NCBI RefSeq assembly: GCF_023278185.1
Contig: NZ_CP066356.1
Location: forward strand, 1,976,001 to 2,040,000
DNA: 64,000 nt
Source: Bradyrhizobium elkanii USDA 76
GTDB taxonomy: Bacteria; Pseudomonadota; Alphaproteobacteria; Rhizobiales; Xanthobacteraceae
Direction: 5' to 3'
Of this stretch, positions 7,913 to 16,348 are shown in pieces. Position 1 is the stretch's first letter. Every line of letters begins with the position of its first letter. A program made the translations under genes and the position numbers. Under the pieces are notes generated by a model. That model did not search any database, was not told the DNA's origin, and saw only the letters and a program-made list of their open reading frames with translations.

Positions 7913-8893
7913 ATGACGGAACACGTAAGCCTATTGGGCGTCGAATTTGATGCGGTTACCCTCGATCAGGCGGCGCAGCGCTGTGTCGATATCTGTCGCC
8001 GCTCGAACAATTCCCACGTGGTGATGACGATCAATGCGTCGCATCTCTGCATGATGCGGCGAGACGTGGAGTTGGCGCACGCATGTTCCGCGGCCGATAT
8101 GACGGTCGCGGACGGTATGCCGGTGGTTTGGGCAATACGGGCGTCAGGTCAACACATGCCGGAGCGCGTGGCCGGCATCGATCTGATGGAAGGACTGTTA
8201 AGGGCTGCCGCATCCAACGGACTTTGTGTCTATTTTCTAGGGGCGCATCAGGACGTCGTCGAAAAGCTCGTGCGGGTCTGCGAGGCGCGCTTTCCGCAAC
8301 TGAAGATCGCTGGTTTCCGGAACGGCTACTTCGGTCCGGACGAGCATGACGTTATCGTCGATGAGATACGAGCCAGCGGCGCCCACATTCTCTTTATCGG
8401 CTTGCCGTCCCCGTTCAAGGAGGTGTGGAGCGAGCGCTATCGGGATCGGCTGCAAGTTCCCGTCATCCTGGGGGTGGGTGGCAGCTTCGACGTCTTGGCC
8501 GGCTTCATCAAGCGCGCTCCTCGGCTATTCCAATCGCTCGGTCTCGAGTGGTTCTGGCGGCTGATGATGGAGCCGCGCAAATTATGGCGGCGATATCTTT
8601 CCACCAACAGCGAGTTCATCTGGCTGGCGCTCCGCGAAGTGGTGGCGCGTCGGGCCTATGCTGTCCGCCGGGAGAGTGCTCTCGCCGGATCGGCAAACGC
8701 TGTGCGGAGAGACAACCGAATAGTGGTTTCGGAACGCAGGGTGGCTGATCGGAGAATTCTTGTCAGGCGAAGGAGCAACGTGCGGAATCCACAAGCTCCG
8801 ATACCCGATCGCCGGCGCAGCATAGAGCGACGTGTCTCAGAGCGTCGGGCACGGACAGTTAGTGCTCTCAAGGGTATCGAGGTGAGCGCCTGA
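7913..8893 (+). CDS. WecG/TagA/CpsF-family glycosyltransferase (GT26) with Arg-rich tail
   Basis: Residues 1-245 match the WecG/TagA/CpsF family. Signs are LLGVEFDAVTLDQA, the TINASHLCMMRRD segment, ADGMPVVWA with the catalytic-site Asp, RVAGIDLMEGLL, VYFLGAHQDVV and LFIGLPSPFKEVW. Family members transfer ManNAc or ManNAcA to undecaprenyl-PP-GlcNAc, which agrees with the wecB gene three places upstream. The last 65 or so residues are unusual: they contain repeated RRV-DRR/ERR motifs and more than a quarter Arg, probably for contact with acidic phospholipids. It begins 4 bp after the preceding gene and ends the operon. Confidence 0.88.
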   Translation: MTEHVSLLGVEFDAVTLDQAAQRCVDICRRSNNSHVVMTINASHLCMMRRDVELAHACSAADMTVADGMPVVWAIRASGQHMPERVAGIDLMEGLLRAAASNGLCVYFLGAHQDVVEKLVRVCEARFPQLKIAGFRNGYFGPDEHDVIVDEIRASGAHILFIGLPSPFKEVWSERYRDRLQVPVILGVGGSFDVLAGFIKRAPRLFQSLGLEWFWRLMMEPRKLWRRYLSTNSEFIWLALREVVARRAYAVRRESALAGSANAVRRDNRIVVSERRVADRRILVRRRSNVRNPQAPIPDRRRSIERRVSERRARTVSALKGIEVSA

Positions 8894-8983
8894 CGTATCG
8901 GCTGACCCACCAGGATCACTCATTCCGATCGGGCAGCTCAGCGATTCGCGTCATGGCGCAGGCGAAGGCATCAAGGTATCAAG

Positions 8984-9596
8984 GTGATTCGACCGCCAAG
9001 CAGCACAGATGCCTTCGGGTACGATAACGCAAACCAACCTATAGTCGTTAAGCTAAAGCCTGACTTGTACGTATTTGGGTATGAGTTTTGCCACGTTCTG
9101 CAAACGCTGATCAAACACGGCTGCGTGCCCGCTGAGCTCATCTATGAGGACGGAGGGGCGCTCATCTTTATTTTTGATCCCAATGAGAAGAAAGCGGAGC
9201 TATGGTCAGGATGGTGGAGGTGCGACAAGCCCGACATTTACTCCATCATCGAACCAGAGCATCGCGGGCTCGTGGATCAAATATTCGAAACCACGGACGC
9301 CTTCTTGGAGTTTTCCAATGCTCGATCTCCTCAGATTGAGCTGATCCCAGGCCAGATCCAAAAGATTCAAAGATCAGACGCTGCGTTTTTCCGCGGAGAC
9401 GCTCCCCATCGTCCTCGACCTCCATGAAGAACTGCTTCCGCACAGCGTGCATTGGAAGCGTTTGCGCTTCGATATTGGGCGAAAGATTGCAGAAGATCCC
9501 GTGGTTCTCTGGGTGTGGGGAAAGGCGGTAGCGCTCCCCCGCTACCACGGGCCTCGAATTGCTCCACGCCATATTCCGATCGGCTCAGCCCGATAG
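8984..9596 (+). pseudogene. Frameshifted hypothetical protein
   Basis: The frame from GTG 8984 reads a globular-looking protein (VVKLKPDLYVFGYEF, LIYEDGGALIFIFDP) and ends early at 9427. From about 9360 the next frame carries on convincingly (TLRFSAETLPIVLDLHEELL, then VVLWVWGKAVALPRY) to TAG 9594-9596, without any start codon of its own. Removing one A from the AAAA run at 9360-9363 joins the two into one protein of about 203 residues. Codon use is less GC-biased than in neighbouring genes, hinting at acquisition. I do not recognise the family. A sequencing error is possible. Confidence 0.5.
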
Positions 9597-11150
9597 GCCG
9601 GCCTTGCGCAAGCCGTCGAGGAAGTGCTCGCGATCGACTGAATTTCTGTACCTTTCGGCCCGTGCTCGAACGAGATCGAGGGTGTTCGCCGGCGGCGTTG
9701 CGCCGTTCGCGCTTATTTCACGACAACGTTCCGTGACGAACGCTTCGGCTTCGGATCGCGCTTCGCTGTGCCGACCCATCTGCGCATAACAGGCGGCAAG
9801 CAGACTGTGCGACCAGCGGTCGGGGGATCGCGCCTCCATCAGCGTCTTGACTGCTTCATCGTACCGGCGCCCCGAATAGAGCGCGAGCGCGTGGTACCAG
9901 TGGTACAGATTGGGCGGGAAAGGATTCAGTCGTTTGGCCGCACCGATCCAGGTGAGGGCCTCTCGCCACCGTCCCCAGTAGACCAGAATGTTCGCGAAAA
10001 CGGCGGCGACATCGGCGTCGTTTGGATTGAGCGCGAGAGCTCGGCTGAAATGGATTTCAGCCTTGGCATCCTCGCGACGCAGGAACAGCAATTGCGCGAA
10101 GACGCCATGGGCCCAGGCGTCGCCGCCGTCGATGTCGAGCGCGGTCTCGATCTCGCTCAGCGCATCGTCGAGCTTCGCCGTGCCAGGCGATTCGAGAAAC
10201 ACGTCGCAGACGATCGTCCAGGCAATGTTGACGTGAGCGCGGGCATATTGCGGATCGAGCGCGACGGCGTCCCGGAAAAACTGCCTGGCTTCCGCCATGC
10301 CCTTCACGGTCAATTGACGCCAGCGCTCGTTGCCCAGCAGAACCAGGTCATAGGCGGTAATGTTCGGGGTCGGCTTGCGTCTGGCGATCTCGCGGCCGGC
10401 GTCCTCGAGCCGGCCCGGAAGGGCTGCGACGATTGCGCGGACGATCTCGTCCTGCAGGGCGAAGATGTCTTCGAGTTCGCGGTCGTAGCGCTCGGTCCAG
10501 AGATTGTAACCGCTCGCGCCATCGAGAAGCTGGACGGTCACCCGCATCCGGCTGCCGATCTTGCGCACGCTTCCTTCGGCCACGTACCTGACGCCGAGTT
10601 CGCGGCCGACTTGTTTGATCTCGGGCGTCTTGCCCTTGTAGGCGAAGCTGGAGTGGCGGGCGACAACGAACAGCGAGCGGAAACGCGACAGTTCGGCGAT
10701 GATATCTCCCGTGATTCCGTCGGAAAAATATTCCTGCGCGGAATCGCCGCTGAGATTCGAGAACGGCAGCACTGCAAGCGACGGCCCATCGGGCACCGTT
10801 ATTGCCGGCGCGGTGGGCAGGCCGGCGCCGGATTCGGCGGCGACCAGTGGCCCGACATAGCGGTAGCCGCGGCGCGGGAGGGTCTCGATCCAGGTCGTAC
10901 CGCCCTCGACGTCGGCAAATACCCGCCGCAGAGCGGCGATCTGCACCGTCAGATTGCTCTCCTCGATCGCAAGCCCCGGCCACGCCGCCTGCATCAATGC
11001 GTCCTTGGAAACCGGCGTTCCGGCCTGCTCGACAAGCAGCCGAAGCAGCGTCACCGCGCGCCGCCCGAGCGCGACCGGTTCGGACTCTCGAAACAACATC
11101 ACGGCTTCCGCGTCGAGGCGGTAGGGGCCGAATTCGTGGATCGTCGCCAT
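9585..11150 (-). CDS. CadC-type winged-helix regulator with TolB-like and TPR domains
   Basis: Residues 1-105 form an OmpR/CadC-type winged helix (FGPYRLDAEAVMLFRESEPV, then ESNLTVQIAALRRVF and TLPRRGYRYVGP). Residues about 120-250 match the domain usually found with it (LAVLPFSNLSGDSAQEYFSD, IAELSRFRSLFVVAR, LWTERYDRELEDIFALQDEI). Residues about 260-500 are TPR-like helical repeats. There is no receiver domain and no membrane helix, unlike CadC itself, so it probably senses a cytoplasmic signal through the TPRs. It is divergent from the gamma-glutamyltranspeptidase-like gene across a 239-bp gap holding a shared operator, but the target genes are unknown. Confidence 0.8.
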   Translation of the reverse strand: MATIHEFGPYRLDAEAVMLFRESEPVALGRRAVTLLRLLVEQAGTPVSKDALMQAAWPGLAIEESNLTVQIAALRRVFADVEGGTTWIETLPRRGYRYVGPLVAAESGAGLPTAPAITVPDGPSLAVLPFSNLSGDSAQEYFSDGITGDIIAELSRFRSLFVVARHSSFAYKGKTPEIKQVGRELGVRYVAEGSVRKIGSRMRVTVQLLDGASGYNLWTERYDRELEDIFALQDEIVRAIVAALPGRLEDAGREIARRKPTPNITAYDLVLLGNERWRQLTVKGMAEARQFFRDAVALDPQYARAHVNIAWTIVCDVFLESPGTAKLDDALSEIETALDIDGGDAWAHGVFAQLLFLRREDAKAEIHFSRALALNPNDADVAAVFANILVYWGRWREALTWIGAAKRLNPFPPNLYHWYHALALYSGRRYDEAVKTLMEARSPDRWSHSLLAACYAQMGRHSEARSEAEAFVTERCREISANGATPPANTLDLVRARAERYRNSVDREHFLDGLRKAGLSG

Positions 11151-11334
11151 GGTTCGGGAGACTACATTTTTTGCATCTTTTTCGGAACAGATTCAGGACC
11201 TCCGGGAATCCGGCGACCCGGCCGCTGCCGCTGACGCGCAGCTTCGCGCGGCCGAGTTCGGCTTTCGCTTCGATCCACCACGCGCGGCACCTCCGCCAGC
11301 AGAGTTCGCGCCGCGGCGGCCAGGCGACGGCCGC

Positions 11335-11363
11335 TTGACAATGTAAGTAAGAACATTATTACA
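11335..11363 (+). promoter_or_regulatory. Promoter and operator of the transpeptidase-like gene
   Basis: A TTGACA box (11335-11340) and a TATTAC -10-like box (11357-11362, spacer 16) flank AGTAAGAACATTATTAC (11346-11362). The AGTAA-N8-TTAC pattern recurs in two other promoters of this locus, so it is probably the operator of the locus TetR regulator. Confidence 0.5.
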
Positions 11364-11389
11364 AACTGCAGTTTTCGGGGAACGCGTTC

Positions 11390-12982
11390 ATGCTGCAGAC
11401 CAAGCGAAGCTATAGCGGAATGGTGACCGCGCCGCATCACCTTGCGGCGCAGGCCGGGCTTGCCGTCCTTTCCGAGGGCGGCAATGCGGTCGAGGCGATG
11501 ATTGCGTCCGCCGCCACGATCGCGGTGGTCTATCCGCATATGAACGGCCTCGGCGGCGACAGCTTCTGGCTGGTCGGCCGGGCGGGCTCTGCGCCGGTCG
11601 GAATCCAGGCGTGCGGACGGTCGGCGAAGGCCGCCAGCCGCGCCTGGTATCGCGAGCATGGCTGCAGCACCATCCCAAGCCGCGGACCGCTCGCGGCACT
11701 CACCGCTGCCGGGACCGTCGATGGCTGGCAGAAGGCCTATGAGCTCAGCCGCGATCGCCATGGGGGGCGCATGCCGCTGTCGCGGCTGCTCGAACCTGCG
11801 ATCGGCTATGCCGCCGATGGCGTCGCCGTGACCCAGACCCTGCACGACAACTCCACGAAGAAGCGCGCTGAACTGCAGGATGTGCCGGGCTTTGCCGAGG
11901 TCTATCTGCCGCAGGGCGGTCCGCTTGCGGTCGGCACGCGGTTGCAGCAGCCGCGCGTGGCAGACACGTTGCGGCAGCTGGCGCGAGCCGGCCTTTCCGA
12001 TTTCTATCGCGGCGACCTGGCGCGTTCGATGGCGACTGATCTCGAACGGCTCGGCAGCCCGCTCCGCCTATCCGATCTGGAGCAGCATCAAGCCTCACTG
12101 GTGACGCCGCTGTCGGTCGATGTGGCGGGGCACAAGGTGTTCAACATGCCGCCGCCGACGCAGGGCCTGGCCTCGCTGTTGATTCTTGCGCTCTATGCCC
12201 GGCGCATGGCGAAGGAGGCGGATGGGGTCGATCATCTGCATCGGCTGGTCGAGAGCACCAAGGCGTCGTTCCGCATCCGCAATCGCTACGTGACCGACCC
12301 CGACTACATGGCGCGGGCGGCTGCCGGGTTTCTCACCGACGAGTCCATTGCGGCGCTCGAAAAGACCGTCGCCATCGATCATGCAGCGCGCTGGCCTGAC
12401 CCGCCGACCCAGGGCGATACGGTCTGGCTTGCTGCGACCGACCGGAACGGCCTCGGCGTCAGTTTCATTCAGAGCATCTATTGGGAGTTTGGCTCGGGCG
12501 TCATCCTCCCCCAAAGCGGGGTCACCTGGCAGAACCGTGGGACGAGCTTCGGTCTCGCCGAGACCGACATCAACCGCCTGGAACCTGGGCGGCTGCCGTT
12601 CCATACCATTCAGCCTGCAATGGCTGAACTCAGCGATGGCCGGCTGTTGTCCTACGGCACGATGGGCGGCGAAGGGCAGCCGCAAACCCAGGCCGCGATC
12701 TTCACGCGCTACGCCTTGCACGGTCAGGACCTTCAGTCGACAGTGACCGCGCCGCGCTGGTTGCTCGGTCGCACATGGGGCGAGGAGAACAACAATCTCA
12801 AGGTCGAATCGCGTTTCGATCCTGCCGTTGTCGACGCGCTGCGGGCGCTCGGCCACGACATCCAGGTGGTCGGCGCGTTCGAGGAATTCATGGGCCACGC
12901 CGGCGCAATCGTCTGGCATCCGGACGGACTGCTCGAGGGCGCCAGCGATCCCCGCAGCGACGGCGTCGTCGCTGCCCGGTGA
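11390..12982 (+). CDS. Gamma-glutamyltranspeptidase-family Ntn hydrolase
   Basis: The 530-residue product has the family start GMVTAPHHLAAQAGLAVLSE and GGNAVEAMIA, the NGLGGDSFW segment, and the processing site TQGDTVWLAATD. In that site the Thr near residue 344 should become the N-terminal nucleophile after autocleavage. Near the C-terminus GTMGGEGQPQTQ corresponds to the GGS-like oxyanion region. No signal peptide is evident, so the enzyme is likely cytoplasmic, unlike classical periplasmic GGT. The location beside ring and amide hydrolases suggests an amidase role on a small nitrogen compound rather than glutathione breakdown. GGGGAA 8 bp upstream supports the ATG at 11390. Confidence 0.85.
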   Translation: MLQTKRSYSGMVTAPHHLAAQAGLAVLSEGGNAVEAMIASAATIAVVYPHMNGLGGDSFWLVGRAGSAPVGIQACGRSAKAASRAWYREHGCSTIPSRGPLAALTAAGTVDGWQKAYELSRDRHGGRMPLSRLLEPAIGYAADGVAVTQTLHDNSTKKRAELQDVPGFAEVYLPQGGPLAVGTRLQQPRVADTLRQLARAGLSDFYRGDLARSMATDLERLGSPLRLSDLEQHQASLVTPLSVDVAGHKVFNMPPPTQGLASLLILALYARRMAKEADGVDHLHRLVESTKASFRIRNRYVTDPDYMARAAAGFLTDESIAALEKTVAIDHAARWPDPPTQGDTVWLAATDRNGLGVSFIQSIYWEFGSGVILPQSGVTWQNRGTSFGLAETDINRLEPGRLPFHTIQPAMAELSDGRLLSYGTMGGEGQPQTQAAIFTRYALHGQDLQSTVTAPRWLLGRTWGEENNNLKVESRFDPAVVDALRALGHDIQVVGAFEEFMGHAGAIVWHPDGLLEGASDPRSDGVVAAR

Positions 12983-12983
12983 A

Positions 12984-13002
12984 GCGAGCACCCTTAGCTC
13001 GC
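12984..13002. terminator. Possible hairpin between convergent genes
   Basis: GCGAGC and GCTCGC form a 6-bp stem with a 7-base loop right after the stop at 12982 and before the end of the convergent TetR gene. There is no T-run, so termination is only suggested by position. Confidence 0.3.
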
Positions 13003-13036
13003 ACCAGCAGGCTGTTCGAAATCTGCCGCGCGTGAG

Positions 13037-13831
13037 CTAGCGTGCGGCGCCGGCGGGTGTTCTGGCTGCCGACGGTTTCCGTTTTCCCTCGCTTGCGGCC
13101 GCCATCGCCGTCAACCAGGTCATGATCACGTCCAGCGCGTGGTGGCGACGTTTCTCCAGCCAGTCCGGCTCTCCCAGATCCTTGTCGAACATCGCCGACA
13201 GCGTGTAGCGGTTGGAGACATGAAAATAGCTCATGGCCGTGATCGTGACGTAGAGCTGAACCGGATCGACGTCGCTGCGGAATAGCCCGACCGCTAGGCC
13301 CCGGCGAAGGATGTTTTCGATGCTCGCGACCAAGGGCAGCGTGAGGTCGGCGATCTTGCGCGATTTGCGCAGGTTGCGCCCGCGCTGCAGGTTCTCATTG
13401 TTGATCAGGGCAATATAGTTCTGGTGCGCCCCGAAAAAGGTGAACGTGAAGTTGATCAGCTCGCGCATGGCCGCGACGGGATCGAGGTCGTCGAGCTTGA
13501 GTTGCTGTTCGGCCGCACGGATCTCGGTGTAGACGTGTTCGAGCACGGCGAGATAAAGGCCGTTCTTGTCGCCGAAATAGGCGTACAGCAACCGCATGTT
13601 GGCTTTGGCGCGCTTCGCGATGGCTTCAACCCGAGCCCCGCCAATGCCGTTGCGGCAGAACTCGAACGTCGCCGCGTGCAGGATCGCTTCCTTCGTCAAC
13701 GCGGAATCGCGGGCCCGTCTGCCCCGCGTGGCGCTGCGGGCCGGATTGGTCGATGCTGTCGTTTCAGTCACGGGACAAGCTTTTCTCAGGTTGTACGAGC
13801 CCAGCGCCGACAATATGTCCCCGCCCATCAT
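13037..13831 (-). CDS. TetR-family transcriptional regulator
   Basis: The N-terminal helix-turn-helix is typical of TetR proteins: LTKEAILHAATFEFCRNGIG, then VEAIAKRAKANMRLLYAYFG with DKNGLYLAV. The C-terminal ligand domain is all helical. ATG 13831 is used; a GTG at 13771 would place the helix-turn-helix closer to the N-terminus, so the start is uncertain. It sits between the transpeptidase-like gene and the amidohydrolase and is the only TetR protein in the locus. It is therefore the best candidate to bind the shared AGTAA-N8-TTAC operators at 11346, 16250 and 22091. The ligand would be a pathway substrate. Confidence 0.88.
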   Translation of the reverse strand: MMGGDILSALGSYNLRKACPVTETTASTNPARSATRGRRARDSALTKEAILHAATFEFCRNGIGGARVEAIAKRAKANMRLLYAYFGDKNGLYLAVLEHVYTEIRAAEQQLKLDDLDPVAAMRELINFTFTFFGAHQNYIALINNENLQRGRNLRKSRKIADLTLPLVASIENILRRGLAVGLFRSDVDPVQLYVTITAMSYFHVSNRYTLSAMFDKDLGEPDWLEKRRHHALDVIMTWLTAMAAASEGKRKPSAARTPAGAAR

Positions 13832-13939
13832 GTTCAACGGGATGCGGGGCCTTGCCGTGCAGGCTCGCGGGATTGAGATCGCTATTGCGGTGGCTCGTCA
13901 AGGGGTAACCTTCCCGATGTTCCGGTCTCTACATCCACA

Positions 13940-15151
13940 TCAGCGCGCTGCCGTCACGATCGTGCCGCCATGCGCGACGAGGCGCCCGTTCTTGTAGACG
14001 TCGCGCGGCCTGGGCCGGGCCACCACCGCCTCTTGCACGTGCTGCGCGTCGAGCACGACGAAGTCCGCCGCCGCGCCCTTGGCCACCCCATAGTCCCGGA
14101 GGCCGAGGGCCTGCGCGGCATTGGTGGTTACCATGTTGAAGGCCGCCGCTAGGTCGGCATCGGTGCTGAAGCCGGAGCGGTAGCCGACGATCATGGCGCG
14201 CTCCAGGAGGTCGCCATCGCCGTAGGGCCACCAGGAATCGCGGATGTTGTCATTGCCGGCGAACACATTGACGCCGGCATCGCGCAGCAGCAACACCGGC
14301 GGAAACGCATGCGCTCCGGGCGCGTTGGTCAAGATCGCGACTCCGGCCTCCGCGAGCAGCTGCGCGGTGCGCTGAACGGCATCACGCGGCACCTCGCCGA
14401 GCGCATAGGCATGGCTGATCGTGACCTTGCCGCCGAGCCCGAGGGCCTTCGTCCGGCGTGCAATGTTCTCGATCTCGAAGATACCGAGCAAGCCGCCGTC
14501 ATGCAGGTGAATGTCGATGCCGACCCCGCGCCGGTCGGCAATGCCGAAGATGACGTCGAGATGCCCGTCGATGTCGGCATCGTAACCCGCCGGATCGAGG
14601 CCGCCGACCAAGTCCGCGCCGGCGCGTACCGCCTCGTCGAGCAGTCCGGCTACGCCCGGCGATGTCACGATGCCGCTTTGCGGAAAGGCGACGATCTGGA
14701 CCGACACCTTGTTGCGGTGCGCGTCGCGCGCCGCCATGACCTGCTCGAGATTGCGCAACCCGACCTGAAGGTCGATATCGACGTGGCTGCGCATCTGGGT
14801 CGTGCCGTGCGCGACGCAGAGGTCGATCAGCGCCGCCGCCCGCACCGCAATCGGCCTGGCGCCGGCAAGTGCCTCCTTTTCGAACTTGACGCGCTCGCGC
14901 ACGCTGAAACCGGCGGTGCAGGGGCGGTGGGACTTCCAATCGTCGCCGACGAAGCCCTTGTCGAGGTGGATATGACCATCGACCAGCCCCGGCAACACAA
15001 GGCGTCCGGTCAGATCAAGGGTTTCGCGGGCCGCGACCGGGGATTGGGAGTGCGACGCGATCGAGATGATGCGGCCGTCGCATACGGCGACATCGACGGT
15101 GCGCCCATCGACCAGTCGGGCGTTTCGAAACAGCGTGTCGACAGTGCTCAC
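13940..15151 (-). CDS. Amidohydrolase of the cytosine deaminase (CodA/AtzC) group
   Basis: The protein has the metal-dependent amidohydrolase layout: LPGLVDGHIHLDKGFVGDDW, MRSHVDID, the IDIHLHDGG metal His, TISHAYALG and FAGNDNIRDSWWPYGDGDLL near the C-terminus. The HIHLDK and GNDNI-D-W features place it with cytosine deaminase and N-isopropylammelide hydrolase relatives, which hydrolyse C-N bonds of ring compounds. GTG 15151 is chosen because GGAG lies 7 bp upstream; the frame is open to an ATG at 15226, which would overlap the upstream gene. It follows the deacetylase-like gene on the same strand. The natural substrate is unknown. Confidence 0.85.
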   Translation of the reverse strand: MSTVDTLFRNARLVDGRTVDVAVCDGRIISIASHSQSPVAARETLDLTGRLVLPGLVDGHIHLDKGFVGDDWKSHRPCTAGFSVRERVKFEKEALAGARPIAVRAAALIDLCVAHGTTQMRSHVDIDLQVGLRNLEQVMAARDAHRNKVSVQIVAFPQSGIVTSPGVAGLLDEAVRAGADLVGGLDPAGYDADIDGHLDVIFGIADRRGVGIDIHLHDGGLLGIFEIENIARRTKALGLGGKVTISHAYALGEVPRDAVQRTAQLLAEAGVAILTNAPGAHAFPPVLLLRDAGVNVFAGNDNIRDSWWPYGDGDLLERAMIVGYRSGFSTDADLAAAFNMVTTNAAQALGLRDYGVAKGAAADFVVLDAQHVQEAVVARPRPRDVYKNGRLVAHGGTIVTAAR

Positions 15152-15206
15152 TGGTCGTCTCCGGTTCGTTGCAAAGGCGAGGCGATCGGGGCCCGATTTG
15201 TTTTCA

Positions 15207-16199
15207 TCATGTTGGGACGATGCCATCCGGTAGCGCGCGCGAGAACGCGGCTATGCCTCCCGCGGTGGTGATCCAGATCTCGTCACGCCGCGCCAGGATT
15301 GTCTGCAGAGCGCGGCGCAGCGGACGCAGGCGGTGCGGCTGGCCGACCAGATAGGGGTGCAGCGCAATTCCCATGACCAGCGATTGCCTTTTCGACTGTG
15401 CCAGCATCTCCTCGAACGCGTCGGTGATCATGGTGGCGAACTGCTCGCCGGAGTCCTTGCGACCGACGATCGAGGGGATATCGTTCAACTCCTGCGGATA
15501 GGGCACTGAAAGGATGCGGCCGCCGTTCCGCGTCGAGAACCACACCGGCTGATCGTCCATGCACCAGTCGAGCAGGTACTCGTAGCCTGCTTCGGCCAGC
15601 AGATCGGGTGTGACCTGTGATTGCGAAATCCAGGGTCCCAGCCAGCCGCGCGGCCGCCGCCCTTCGGCTCGCGCGATGACATCGGTCGCTTCCGCGATCA
15701 ATTGACGCTCCTCGTCGGGCGCAAGCACACCCTGGCGCTCGGAATTGGTGCGGCCGTGACCGACGACTTCGTCGCCGCGGGCGCGAAATGCCTCCATGAC
15801 TTCAGGGCAGTAGTGATAGATGCTGCTGTTTGCGAGCACCGACAGCTCCAACTCGTCGAACAGCTCGATCAGGCGCCACACGCCGACACGGTTGCCATAG
15901 TCACGCCAGGCGTAGTTGAGGACGTCCGGATGCGGACCGCCGGGGCAGAGCTCGGCACCGAGTCCGTCGCCGAATGCGAAATGCTCGAGGTTGAGACCGA
16001 CATAGACGGCGAGCCGCCGTCCTTGCGGCCAATTGAAATCCGGACGTTGCCCGATCGCGCTGTAGCGATAGCGCCCGTGGGCGGCGAGGGCGGGTCCGAC
16101 AGAATCCGAGCGCAGTACCGCTTCCCCGCGCGACAGGCGGTCGCCATCTTCCGCGATCGAGATCAACACGTCGCGGGCCTCGACATTCCTTGGGTCCAT
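15207..16199 (-). CDS. Polysaccharide deacetylase-fold hydrolase, PuuE (allantoinase)-like
   Basis: The 330-residue protein belongs to the NodB-fold branch that includes PuuE-type allantoinase. Signs are AVYVGLNLEHFAFGDG, RDYGNRVGVWRLIELFDE, EVVGHGRTNSERQG with the metal-site His, RGWLGPWISQSQVT, and MGIALHPYLVGQPHRL near the end. Such enzymes open amide rings rather than deacetylate sugars when, as here, they sit in nitrogen-compound loci. The frame runs up to 16343, but that part would cross the operator at 16250-16265. ATG 16199 has GGAG 9 bp upstream and is taken as the start. It is divergent from the transporter genes. Confidence 0.85.
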   Translation of the reverse strand: MDPRNVEARDVLISIAEDGDRLSRGEAVLRSDSVGPALAAHGRYRYSAIGQRPDFNWPQGRRLAVYVGLNLEHFAFGDGLGAELCPGGPHPDVLNYAWRDYGNRVGVWRLIELFDELELSVLANSSIYHYCPEVMEAFRARGDEVVGHGRTNSERQGVLAPDEERQLIAEATDVIARAEGRRPRGWLGPWISQSQVTPDLLAEAGYEYLLDWCMDDQPVWFSTRNGGRILSVPYPQELNDIPSIVGRKDSGEQFATMITDAFEEMLAQSKRQSLVMGIALHPYLVGQPHRLRPLRRALQTILARRDEIWITTAGGIAAFSRALPDGIVPT

Positions 16200-16243
16200 C
16201 GGAATTTTCTCCGCGCGGCTGATCGCTCGCTTGACATCGGAAT

Positions 16244-16273
16244 ATTTTTGAAGAAAGTTTTTACTTCCGTCAA
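16244..16273 (-). promoter_or_regulatory. Promoter and operator of the PuuE-like gene
   Basis: Read on the minus strand, TTGACG (16273-16268) is followed by AGTAAAAACTTTCTTC (16265-16250) and a weak AAAAAT -10. The 16-base operator is identical over 15 bases to the one at 22091 and has the same distance to its -35 box. It also lies between the divergent hydrolase (16199) and transporter (16349) starts and could control both. Confidence 0.55.
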
Positions 16274-16348
16274 GTCCGCGCATAAGCGGCAGCGGAGGAA
16301 CTGGCGGCTTCGATGCCGAGGCCGCCATCAGCGGGAGGAACACCGAAG

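Noticed and set aside
9768..11234. Long open frame on the plus strand opposite the CadC-type regulator
   Set aside because: It is antisense to a clearly recognisable protein and shows Arg/Asp-rich composition without any family motif, as GC-rich antisense frames do.
16200..16343. Longer N-terminus of the PuuE-like protein
   Set aside because: It would run over the operator and promoter at 16244-16273, and the extra residues are not like the family.
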